This document shows positions 43,288-50,446 of a stretch of DNA of 64,000 bases, one piece after another (position 1 is the first letter of the stretch; each line of letters begins with the position of its first letter). The stretch is from positions 1 to 64,000 of the forward strand of contig CAUOLG010000003.1 of assembly GCA_963456295.1 (NCBI GenBank). Reading direction: 5' to 3'. The DNA comes from Nanoperiomorbus sp963456295 (lineage in GTDB: Bacteria; Patescibacteriota; Saccharimonadia; Saccharimonadales; Saccharimonadaceae). The translations under genes and the position numbers were made by a program. The notes under the pieces are model-generated. The model worked only from the letters and a program-made list of their open reading frames with translations, was not told where the DNA came from and did not search any database.

Positions 43288-44352
43288 ATGGATAACATCA
43301 GAATAGAAATGCTGTTGCAGGAGGTCATTAACCAGCACGCCAGTGACCTGCACCTGCAAGTAGGCTTACCGCCGATGCTTCGGATCGACGGAGCACTGAC
43401 GCCGGTGGCCAATACACCGTCGCTGGATGTCGAGACGACAGAGCGCTTGATCTTCAGTATCTTAGACAACGAGCAGAAGCAGATCCTGCTCAAGGACAAG
43501 GAGTTTGACTTCTCCTTTGCCTTTGGTGATCTCGGTCGTTTCCGAGTCAACGCTTTTCACGAGCGGGGTAATATCGCTGCCGCTATGCGTCTTATCCCGA
43601 ATGATATCCCGACCTTGGCTGAGCTTGGTTTACCGGCAGTCGTCGAGTCCTTTGCCGATTATCCTCGGGGGCTGGTCTTAGTCACCGGGCCGACCGGCTC
43701 GGGCAAGTCGACCACCTTAGCTGCACTACTGGACAAGATCAACTCCGAGCGGAGCGAGCATATCATCACCATCGAGGATCCGATCGAGTTCACTCACAAG
43801 TCGAAGCGCTCGGTGATCGTTCAGCGGGAGGTTCACTATGACACCTACTCCTTTAGCGCCGCCTTGCGTTCCGCCTTACGAGAAGACCCGGATGTCGTCC
43901 TGATCGGTGAGATGCGTGACCTGGAGACGATCAGTGCCGCCATCACCATCGCCGAGACGGGGCACTTGGTCTTCGCCACCTTGCACACCAATAGCGCTTC
44001 CCAGTCGATCGACCGGATGGTCAATGTCTTCCCGCCGCACCAGCAGCCTCAGATCAAAGCCCAGCTGGGCAACATGCTGATGGCGATCTGCTCGCAGCGT
44101 TTGATCCCGGCTATCGGGGGTGGACGCCTAGTCTCAGCTGAGATCTTGGTCGCTAACCCGGCTGTCCGCAATATCATCCGTGAGGGCAAGTCTCATCAGC
44201 TCGACCAGGTCATCCAGACCAGTGCTAAGGAAGGCATGCAGTCGATGGATCGCACCCTGGTACAGCTGGTTCAGTCCGGTCAGATTACTTACGATGAAGC
44301 GAAGAATTACGCTGTTGACTTAGATGATCTTAATCGAATGATGAGGGGGTAG
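43288..44352 (+). CDS. pilT: Pilus retraction ATPase PilT
   Basis: This 354-residue PilT-type ATPase disassembles pili for retraction. It has an N-terminal domain with ASDLHLQVGLPPMLRIDG, Walker A GPTGSGKST (about 134-142), ITIEDPIEF, LIGEMRD, TLHTNSASQ and the PilT-typical AIRNIIREGK-like motif (here AVRNIIREGKSHQ) near residue 290. AGGGAGG precedes the ATG. Its presence implies dynamic, retractable pili and possible twitching motility. Confidence 0.95.
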   Translation: MDNIRIEMLLQEVINQHASDLHLQVGLPPMLRIDGALTPVANTPSLDVETTERLIFSILDNEQKQILLKDKEFDFSFAFGDLGRFRVNAFHERGNIAAAMRLIPNDIPTLAELGLPAVVESFADYPRGLVLVTGPTGSGKSTTLAALLDKINSERSEHIITIEDPIEFTHKSKRSVIVQREVHYDTYSFSAALRSALREDPDVVLIGEMRDLETISAAITIAETGHLVFATLHTNSASQSIDRMVNVFPPHQQPQIKAQLGNMLMAICSQRLIPAIGGGRLVSAEILVANPAVRNIIREGKSHQLDQVIQTSAKEGMQSMDRTLVQLVQSGQITYDEAKNYAVDLDDLNRMMRG

Positions 44353-44358
44353 AGACCG

Positions 44359-45567
44359 GTGATTACTTTTCGATATAAAGCTCGTAATACCGCCACCGGT
44401 AAGATCGAGAAGAGTACTGTCCAGGGCAATAGTGAGTCGGCGGCGGCTAAGCTGCTGATGGCGCAGGGGTTAGTTCCCCTGGAGATGACTCCGGCCAGCG
44501 AGGAGGGGCTTCTCTCCGGTCTGCGCAAGCGGGTCAGCCCGAAAGAGCTGGTCATCTTCACTCGTCAGCTGGCGACCATGCTGAATGCCGGTTTACCGCT
44601 GGCTCAGTCGCTAGCGACCGTCCAAGACCAGACTAGCAGCAAGATGCTCAAGGTGATCGTCGCCGACCTGGTCGGCAGTATCAATGGCGGTATGCCCCTA
44701 TCTGATGCCATGGCGAAGTACCCCAAGGTCTTTAACCAAGTCTATATTGCTCTGGTACGAGCCGGTGAGACCTCCGGTACGCTGGATCAGGCTCTGGCTC
44801 GCCTAGCTAACCAGCAGGAGCACGACTACGATCAGATCAGCAAGATCAGGGGAGCGATGGTCTACCCGGCGATCGTCCTGGCGGTGATCGTAGCGGTGGT
44901 CATCTTCATGCTGGTTACCTTGATTCCGCAGGTCTCCAGTATGTACAAGGACTTAGGCAAGACCCTACCGATCACTACCGAGATCCTGCTGGCTATCGTC
45001 AATTTCTTCGCTGCTTTCTGGTATATCATCATCGTGGCGCTGGGCGGGCTGATCTTTTTCGCTCGGCGTTGGTTGGCTACCAGTAGCGGGCGACGGGCTT
45101 GGGATTCCTTCAAGCTCAATGCGCCGATCTTCAATAGCCTGCTGCGCAAGATGTACATGGCTCGCTTCGCTCGGACGGCTCAGGTGCTACTAAGCTCCGG
45201 CGTATCGATGATCGAGACGCTAAAGATTTCATCAGAGGCAGTCAATAACGTCCTTATCCGAGATGAGCTCCTCCAGGCGGTCAATAAGGTCAAGAACGGT
45301 AAGGCACTGTCTGAGGCGCTGACGAACCAAGAGTACATCTTGCCCTTCGTGCCACAGATGATCAAGATCGGCGAGTCGTCCGGTGGTATCGACGCCATGC
45401 TGGCCAAGATCGCCGACTATTACGACAAGGAGGTCGATAACGCCATCGCCGCTATCTCCACCTTGATCGAGCCCGTCCTGATGATCTTGATGGCGATCAT
45501 GATCGGCTTCATCGTCCTGGCGGTCTTGCTGCCGATCTACGGCTTGACCGATACTTCCACTCTCTAG
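44359..45567 (+). CDS. pilC: Type IV pilus platform protein PilC
   Basis: This 402-residue inner-membrane platform protein of the GspF family has two GspF domains (about 65-190 and 270-390), each followed by transmembrane segments (AIVLAVIVAVVIFMLVTLIP; YIIIVALGGLIFF; VLMILMAIMIGFIVLAVLLP). The motif ARTAQVLLSSGVSMIETL is typical. The start is GTG, 6 nt after pilT. It transmits motor rotation to the growing pilus. Confidence 0.94.
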   Translation: MITFRYKARNTATGKIEKSTVQGNSESAAAKLLMAQGLVPLEMTPASEEGLLSGLRKRVSPKELVIFTRQLATMLNAGLPLAQSLATVQDQTSSKMLKVIVADLVGSINGGMPLSDAMAKYPKVFNQVYIALVRAGETSGTLDQALARLANQQEHDYDQISKIRGAMVYPAIVLAVIVAVVIFMLVTLIPQVSSMYKDLGKTLPITTEILLAIVNFFAAFWYIIIVALGGLIFFARRWLATSSGRRAWDSFKLNAPIFNSLLRKMYMARFARTAQVLLSSGVSMIETLKISSEAVNNVLIRDELLQAVNKVKNGKALSEALTNQEYILPFVPQMIKIGESSGGIDAMLAKIADYYDKEVDNAIAAISTLIEPVLMILMAIMIGFIVLAVLLPIYGLTDTSTL

Positions 45568-45658
45568 CTGAGGTTCTGCTGATAGTGCTTGTGTTTTCGC
45601 CAGCTTAGTATATAATCAGACATGTAATAATTAATAAAGAAAGGACATACAATCCAGT

Positions 45659-46141
45659 ATGAAAAAAACTGAAAAAGGTTTCACCATCATTGAGGTAGCC
45701 TTGGTCTTAGCCATCGGTGCTTTGATCTTCCTGGTGATCTTCTTGGCAGTACCGGCCTTGCAGCGTAACCAGCGTAACGACGCCCGTAAACGAGATATTA
45801 GTAATGTATCTGAGGCTGTCCATGACTACAATGCCAATCACCCAACGAAAGCGTTTAGCAATGGACAAGTTTATAATGCTAGTGGACCTGATAAGACAAA
45901 GGATCTGGGTGCGTATCTTGACACCCTATCGACTAATATTGAAAACGTTACAGTCTATGACGCAACTAACTCACTTCCGAGCGCACCTTCGGCTGCAGAT
46001 CTTACTCAAATTCGTGTGATGAAAGGTAAGCAGTGCGATAGTCTGAGTGCCATAAAGACTGGTTCTACTCGCCAGGCGGCAATTGTAGGTGCGGTAGAAA
46101 ATGCCGGCGGTCAAACTTGGTATTGCCAGAGTGCCAACTAA
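45659..46141 (+). CDS. Major type IV pilin (prepilin)
   Basis: The 160-residue prepilin starts MKKTEKGFTIIEVALVLAIG, with the class III leader cleaved after Gly7, Phe1 as N-methylated residue and Glu5. The hydrophobic helix continues to about residue 32. The C-terminal region has a Cys pair (KQCDSLS and WYCQS) that could close a disulfide loop. AAAGGA precedes the ATG by 12-13 nt. It has a terminator directly after it and is the best candidate for the main pilus subunit. Confidence 0.9.
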   Translation: MKKTEKGFTIIEVALVLAIGALIFLVIFLAVPALQRNQRNDARKRDISNVSEAVHDYNANHPTKAFSNGQVYNASGPDKTKDLGAYLDTLSTNIENVTVYDATNSLPSAPSAADLTQIRVMKGKQCDSLSAIKTGSTRQAAIVGAVENAGGQTWYCQSAN

Positions 46142-46168
46142 TATTGCTTAATCGGTTCAGCTAATATT

Positions 46169-46202
46169 GATCTCCCCTTAGATAAGGGGAGATCTTCTTT
46201 TA
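46169..46202 (+). terminator. Intrinsic terminator after the pilin gene
   Basis: GATCTCCCC and GGGGAGATC pair around TTAGATAA, followed by TTCTTTTA. Confidence 0.88.
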
Positions 46203-46203
46203 C

Positions 46204-46212
46204 TGCTATAAT
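46204..46212 (+). promoter_or_regulatory. Extended -10 promoter of pilD
   Basis: TGCTATAAT ends 6 nt before the ATG at 46219 and directly follows the pilin terminator. Confidence 0.65.
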
Positions 46213-46218
46213 ATGCTT

Positions 46219-47103
46219 ATGCAGATCATGATCTTTTACTATTTCTCGCTGGCTCTTCTCGGGGCAATCATGGGCTCGTTCGTCGGTGCCCTGACTTGGC
46301 GGATGAAGCGGGGACTCAACTGGCTAAGTGGGCGGAGCGAGTGCGAGCACTGTCACCATCGCCTCACCCCGACTGACATGATCCCGATCATCTCGTACCT
46401 GGGGCTGGGCGGGCGCTGTCGCTACTGTCACAAGCGGATCGGGCGGCTGGCGCTCCGACTGGAGGTGCTGACCTGTCTCAGCTTCGTTCTCTCGGGTGTG
46501 TTCTTTCCCTCGGTACTGGAGCATGCTTGGCGTGACCCGAGCATTACCCTGGGGATTGCTTGTACTCCCACCGGTATCTGGTGTCGTTCGCCGGGGTTAG
46601 CCTGGCTGGCTTTCGGGTTGTGGCTGGCTTGTCTAGTGCTGATGGTCGCTCTCTTCGTCTATGACCTGCGCTGGCGCAAGCTACCGAACCGCCTAGTCTT
46701 CCCTCTAATCGGGCTCAGCCTGGTCTACTCACTGGTGACCTTGCCCATGCTACACGGTGGTGGGGCAGGGGGCTGGCTGATGGCGGTGGCCGGCGGTATG
46801 GCGCCGATCGCCGGCATCTATGGCGCTATCTATCTGGCTTCTCGGGGCAAGTTAGTCGGGCTAGGTGATGTCAAGCTGGGGCTGGCGATCGGTCTCTTGG
46901 TACCGCAGTGGTGGCTGGGGCTGGTCATTCTTTTCCTGGCGAACTTGCTGGCGACGCTGATCTCTCTGCCGGCGCTTCTGCGCCACCGGCTCAAGCGTAC
47001 CAGTGCTATCCCCTTCGGTCCTTACCTGATAGTAGCTACCTATCTGGTCTTCTTGCTCAGCTGGCTGATCCAACCAGCTCTCCAGTCCTTCTTTGCGCTA
47101 TAG
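46219..47103 (+). CDS. pilD: Prepilin peptidase / N-methyltransferase PilD
   Basis: This 294-residue aspartic peptidase cleaves prepilin leaders and methylates the new N-terminus. The cytoplasmic loop keeps both zinc pairs (CEHCHH and CRYCHKRIG). The catalytic Asp residues are in FVYDLRWRKLPN and GLGDVKLGLAIGL. Several transmembrane helices surround them. I chose the ATG at 46219 over 46213 because 46213 abuts the -10 box and 46219 shows the 6-nt leaderless spacing. Its stop codon TAG lies within the first bases of the repeat element at 47100-47676. Confidence 0.94.
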   Translation: MQIMIFYYFSLALLGAIMGSFVGALTWRMKRGLNWLSGRSECEHCHHRLTPTDMIPIISYLGLGGRCRYCHKRIGRLALRLEVLTCLSFVLSGVFFPSVLEHAWRDPSITLGIACTPTGIWCRSPGLAWLAFGLWLACLVLMVALFVYDLRWRKLPNRLVFPLIGLSLVYSLVTLPMLHGGGAGGWLMAVAGGMAPIAGIYGAIYLASRGKLVGLGDVKLGLAIGLLVPQWWLGLVILFLANLLATLISLPALLRHRLKRTSAIPFGPYLIVATYLVFLLSWLIQPALQSFFAL

Positions 47104-47214
47104 CATCAGAGCATAAGCAGAGTCCATAATTTCCCTCCATGTATAACTCTATAGTGTACGAGTAGTGCAGGTGGTCTCCTCTTCCTCGAGTTGCTCGTCA
47201 CTACAGCCCTCACT

Positions 47215-47316
47215 CTTCGTCTCGTCAGTCATTTCCTTCAGACCCGCCTGGCTGGCTCGTGCACTGCTGAGCTTCAAGCGTGCACAGTCTTCAGGAAATG
47301 ACTGACGCAGACGAAG
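47215..47316 (+). repeat. Hairpin repeat A, full copy
   Basis: Arms 47215-47237 and 47293-47316 pair over 23 bp with a single bulged G. The 55-nt loop contains GTGCAC twice, able to form an inner stem. The other full copy at 48678-48777 is inverted and has different but equally complementary arms. Confidence 0.8.
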
Positions 47317-47412
47317 GACGAAAGACACCCTTTGATGCGCAAGGAAGGTTATGTCTGTAATTTCCCCGGTCTCATTCTATAGTTGGACCTCAATCTAAGT
47401 AAACATTCCTGG

Positions 47413-47523
47413 GTACGAGCAGTACAGTGTGGTTGACGAAGGCTGTTGATACATCAGTAAGCTAGCAATTGCCAGTGGTACTCGCTACGTCGCCAGGCCT
47501 GAGGAGACCACCTGTACTGCTCG
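47413..47523 (+). repeat. Repeat module D, full copy
   Basis: An arm at 47413-47432 pairs with 47508-47523, enclosing GTTGACGAAGGCTGTTGATA and a conserved core ending in GAGGAGACC. It aligns with 368-481. One stem pair is C-G here and T-A in the other copy. Confidence 0.75.
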
Positions 47524-47670
47524 TGTGTCAAAGAGTTATGTGTATGGGGAAATTACAGACCATGCTCTGAGCCACAAGCTTTCGTAAGTAATTATACCTG
47601 AGGAGACCACCTGCACTACTCGTACGGAGAGGAGCTATGCGTAGAGGGGAAATTACAAATCCTGCTCTGA

Positions 47671-47679
47671 TGCTATCAT
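47671..47679 (+). promoter_or_regulatory. Extended -10 promoter of holA inside the repeat end
   Basis: TGCTATCAT ends 6 nt before the holA ATG. Its first six bases are the last six of the element's terminal inverted repeat. Confidence 0.6.
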
Positions 47680-47685
47680 ATAGGT

Positions 47686-48621
47686 ATGATCTATTTCCTC
47701 CACGGTGACAACGACTACCTGATCAGCCGGCGAGCCAAAGAACTACGCCAAGCATTCGTTCGGGAGCACAGCCCCGACGCTATCACCACCATTGACGGCA
47801 CCGAAGTGGCACCGACTGACCTGACCTCTCAGCTGACCGCCCTCAGCCTCTTCGACCCTTATCGGCTAGTCGTCGTCTCGGCCGTTACCGCCCAGGCGGG
47901 CAACTGGACCATGCTGGAGACGAACCTGGCTCATATTCCCGAGCAGACCACCGTCATCTTGACTGATATTAAAGCTCTGAGCAAAGTGCGCAACCTCACT
48001 ATCACTCGCACCATGAAAGAGCTGAGGCGCCTCGGCGCCACGGTAGAGAAGTTTGACTTGGCTAAGAGCAGCTATCAACTCCGACCGTGGCTGGAGACAG
48101 AGCTCAAGCATCGCCGGCTAAACGTCGAGCGAGGCGTTACCGATAAACTGCTTGAGCTAACGGCGGGTGAGGAAAACCAACAAGCCCGTCTCGAGCTGGA
48201 GTTGGACAAGCTGGCGCTACTGGGCGGCGAGCTGACGGTTCAGCTGGTTGGGCAATACATTCAGCCCAGCCTCCAGACCAACGCCTTTGCCATCTTAGAG
48301 GCGGGGCTAGCTGGCGATCGAGCCGGGGTGGCGCAGCTGCTTGACCGGCTGATCATGGCGGGAGAGGACAGCAATCGCTTCCTGGGACTACTGGCCTCGC
48401 AAGCCCTAGCCCTGGCCGGCGTCTTGACCGGCGCTAAGGTCAAGCTCAGCCCCTATCAACTGAATCAGACTCGCCAACTGGCTGAGCGCCTAGGCGATCG
48501 TCAGCTATCCCGGCGACTAGGCGAGGTTGTCGAGAAGCTCGCCCAGCTGGATGGTAAGGTCAAGCTATCCGCACCGGACGAAGCTTGGCTCTACATCCGC
48601 TCTACACTGAGCGATATATAG
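47686..48621 (+). CDS. holA: DNA polymerase III delta subunit
   Basis: The delta subunit opens the sliding clamp in the clamp loader. The 311 residues show the family's N-terminal AAA-like start IYFLHGDNDYLISRRAKEL and middle-domain features such as NQQARLELELDKLALLGG, followed by the C-terminal collar helices. No ribosome-binding site is visible, and a -10 box 6 nt upstream suggests leaderless expression. It is convergent with rpsT, with a hairpin repeat between them. Confidence 0.88.
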   Translation: MIYFLHGDNDYLISRRAKELRQAFVREHSPDAITTIDGTEVAPTDLTSQLTALSLFDPYRLVVVSAVTAQAGNWTMLETNLAHIPEQTTVILTDIKALSKVRNLTITRTMKELRRLGATVEKFDLAKSSYQLRPWLETELKHRRLNVERGVTDKLLELTAGEENQQARLELELDKLALLGGELTVQLVGQYIQPSLQTNAFAILEAGLAGDRAGVAQLLDRLIMAGEDSNRFLGLLASQALALAGVLTGAKVKLSPYQLNQTRQLAERLGDRQLSRRLGEVVEKLAQLDGKVKLSAPDEAWLYIRSTLSDI

Positions 48622-48677
48622 TGGACAGGCTAGCCCCATAAAAAGCTTTGTAGCCGCATCCAAGGGTGTCTGTTGTC

Positions 48678-48777
48678 CTTCACTCTATTAGTCATTTCCT
48701 GAAGACTGTGTGCGCTTGAAGCTCAGCAGCACACGAGCCAGCCAGGCGGGTCTGAAGGAAATGATAATAGAGTGAAG
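48678..48777 (-). repeat. Hairpin repeat A, inverted full copy
   Basis: Arms 48678-48700 and 48756-48777 pair over 22 bp with a bulged G. The flanking GACACCC tail lies at 48656-48676. The element occupies the whole gap between holA and rpsT, right after the rpsT stop, where it could act as a transcription or processing signal. Confidence 0.8.
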
Positions 48778-48785
48778 AATGGGGG

Positions 48786-49121
48786 CTACTTGGCTTTGGT
48801 TCGGCTGGCCGGCTTGGCGGCGCTTTTCTTGCCGGTGGGCTTACTCTTGGTAGTTGTCTTAGCTGGGGCTGGGATCTTGACGCCGGACTCTTTGGCGAGC
48901 TTAGCCAAGTGCTTGATCCGTCTAGCGGCAGCTTGCTTAGAGATGACATTCTTCTTAGCAGCGGTATCAATAGCGCTCTGAGCCTGACACATAGCACTAA
49001 AGCTGGGGCTACTCTGGAAAGCCTTGATGGCGGTGCGCATAGCCCGCTTGGTGCGCAGGTTCTGGGCATAACGGCGCTGATCCTGCTTCATCTGCTTGAT
49101 GGCTGATTTGATAAGTGGCAT
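48786..49121 (-). CDS. rpsT: 30S ribosomal protein S20
   Basis: This 111-residue S20 has MPLIKSAIKQMKQDQRRYAQ, SAIDTAAKKNVISKQAAAR and RIKHLAKL, followed by an Ala/Lys-rich extension of about 25 residues beyond the usual end. It binds 16S rRNA. AGGAG precedes the ATG. On the minus strand a TATCAT box is found about 40 nt upstream. Confidence 0.94.
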   Translation of the reverse strand: MPLIKSAIKQMKQDQRRYAQNLRTKRAMRTAIKAFQSSPSFSAMCQAQSAIDTAAKKNVISKQAAARRIKHLAKLAKESGVKIPAPAKTTTKSKPTGKKSAAKPASRTKAK

Positions 49122-49348
49122 ATAACTCCTGTTTCTAGCGATCCTAAGACCACCTTATATGATGATATGACAAGAGATATTCTAATAGAAAACACCGGTC
49201 AGGTCAAATGCAGCCTGCCGCAATTTGTCACCGGTTAGCATCTGTGGTATCATCTAGGCTAAGTTAAAGGTCAGCGAACCTACAGGATAGATGTGCATAA
49301 ACTCGAAAACACTGAAACAAAGATAACCATTGAGAGAGGAGTGAAGTA

Positions 49349-50446
49349 GTGGCTGATAGACCGGTCGACGAAGAATTACTAAATGACATCAATCTTGACG
49401 AAGCGGGAGAGCCGACCGACGGCGATATTACTAGTGATATTGATGACGATACTGTCATCGAGCCCTCTGACCTGGACAGCATTTCTGATGATAGCGTTCG
49501 GGTCTACCTGCGAGAGATTGGGCGCATCCCACTATTGACGCCGGAAGAAGAAGCGGAGATTGCCTATGATATCGTTAAGAACGCTGAGCCGCTGGCCGAG
49601 GCAGAGCAGAGACTTAAGGAAGTTGAGGCGGAGCGAAAGGGCGAGTCTGACCCGGCGAAGCGAGCCGGCTTGCAGAAAGAGGCGACCGGTCTGCGCTTTA
49701 AGATTAAAAGGCTGAAACGACCGAAGGATAAGATGGCAGAGGCTAACATGCGCCTGGTGGTCTCGATCGCCAAGCGTTATTCGGGGCGAGGTCTGGACTT
49801 TCTCGATCTGATCCAGGAGGGTAATACAGGTCTACTCAGGGCAGTCGAGAAATTTGACCCGGACCGAGGCTTTAAGTTCTCGACCTATGCGACTTGGTGG
49901 ATTCGCCAAGCGATCACCCGGGCGATTGCTGACCAAGCTCGGACTATCCGGATCCCGGTCCATATGGTAGAGACGATCAACAAGCTGCTGCGGACACAGC
50001 GCAAGCTAACCCAGGAGCTTAACCGAGAGCCATCTGTTGAGGAGCTGGCAGAGGCGCTGGGCGAGACGCCGGAGAAGATCAAGTACGTCTTTAAGATCAA
50101 GCAAGATATCCAGAGTCTCGATGCCACTATCGGTGGTAGTGACGAGGACGATGCCAGCGAGCTGGGCAACTTCGTTGAGGATGATACGGCGGTTAGCCCG
50201 GAAGACGCCACTAATGATCGCTTACTGAAAGAGCAAGTCATGGAGGTGGTAGGGCAACTATCCGATCGGGAACAGAAGATCATCAAGCTTCGCTTTGGGC
50301 TGGATGGCGGACGACAGCACACTCTAGAGGAAGTCGGTGTGGAGTTTGCGGTGACTAGAGAGCGGATTCGTCAGATAGAAGCCAAGGCGCTGATGCGGCT
50401 ACGCAAGAATAAGGAGACGGAGAAACTCCACGACTATCTGAACTAA
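49349..50446 (+). CDS. rpoD: Primary sigma factor RpoD (sigma-70)
   Basis: The 365-residue group 1 sigma factor lacks a long region 1.1 but has region 1.2 (DSVRVYLREIGRIPLL), region 2 with NMRLVVSIAKRYSGRGLDF and STYATWWIRQAITRAI, region 3 and region 4.2 (TLEEVGVEFAVTRERIRQIE). Region 2.4-3.0 recognises the -10 and extended -10, in line with the TGnTATAAT boxes in this window. The start is GTG with AGAGGAG upstream. The stop overlaps the polA start (TAATG). Confidence 0.95.
   Translation: MADRPVDEELLNDINLDEAGEPTDGDITSDIDDDTVIEPSDLDSISDDSVRVYLREIGRIPLLTPEEEAEIAYDIVKNAEPLAEAEQRLKEVEAERKGESDPAKRAGLQKEATGLRFKIKRLKRPKDKMAEANMRLVVSIAKRYSGRGLDFLDLIQEGNTGLLRAVEKFDPDRGFKFSTYATWWIRQAITRAIADQARTIRIPVHMVETINKLLRTQRKLTQELNREPSVEELAEALGETPEKIKYVFKIKQDIQSLDATIGGSDEDDASELGNFVEDDTAVSPEDATNDRLLKEQVMEVVGQLSDREQKIIKLRFGLDGGRQHTLEEVGVEFAVTRERIRQIEAKALMRLRKNKETEKLHDYLN

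Larger units (their letters stand above)
47100..47676. repeat. Composite palindromic repeat element
   Basis: The element has perfect 14-bp terminal inverted repeats (ATAGCATCAGAGCA at 47100 and its complement at 47663-47676). It also has a perfect 26-bp inner inverted repeat (47156-47181 with 47600-47625). Inside lie hairpin A (47215-47316) and module D (47358-47548), and no gene fits. Parts recur at 1-490 and 48656-48777. It resembles a MITE-like non-autonomous element, but no target-site duplication is obvious. It provides the pilD stop codon and the holA promoter. Confidence 0.8.

Noticed and set aside
47100..48777. CRISPR-like repeats
   Set aside because: The repeats are long, palindromic and nested, with no regular spacing or spacers, and no cas genes are present.
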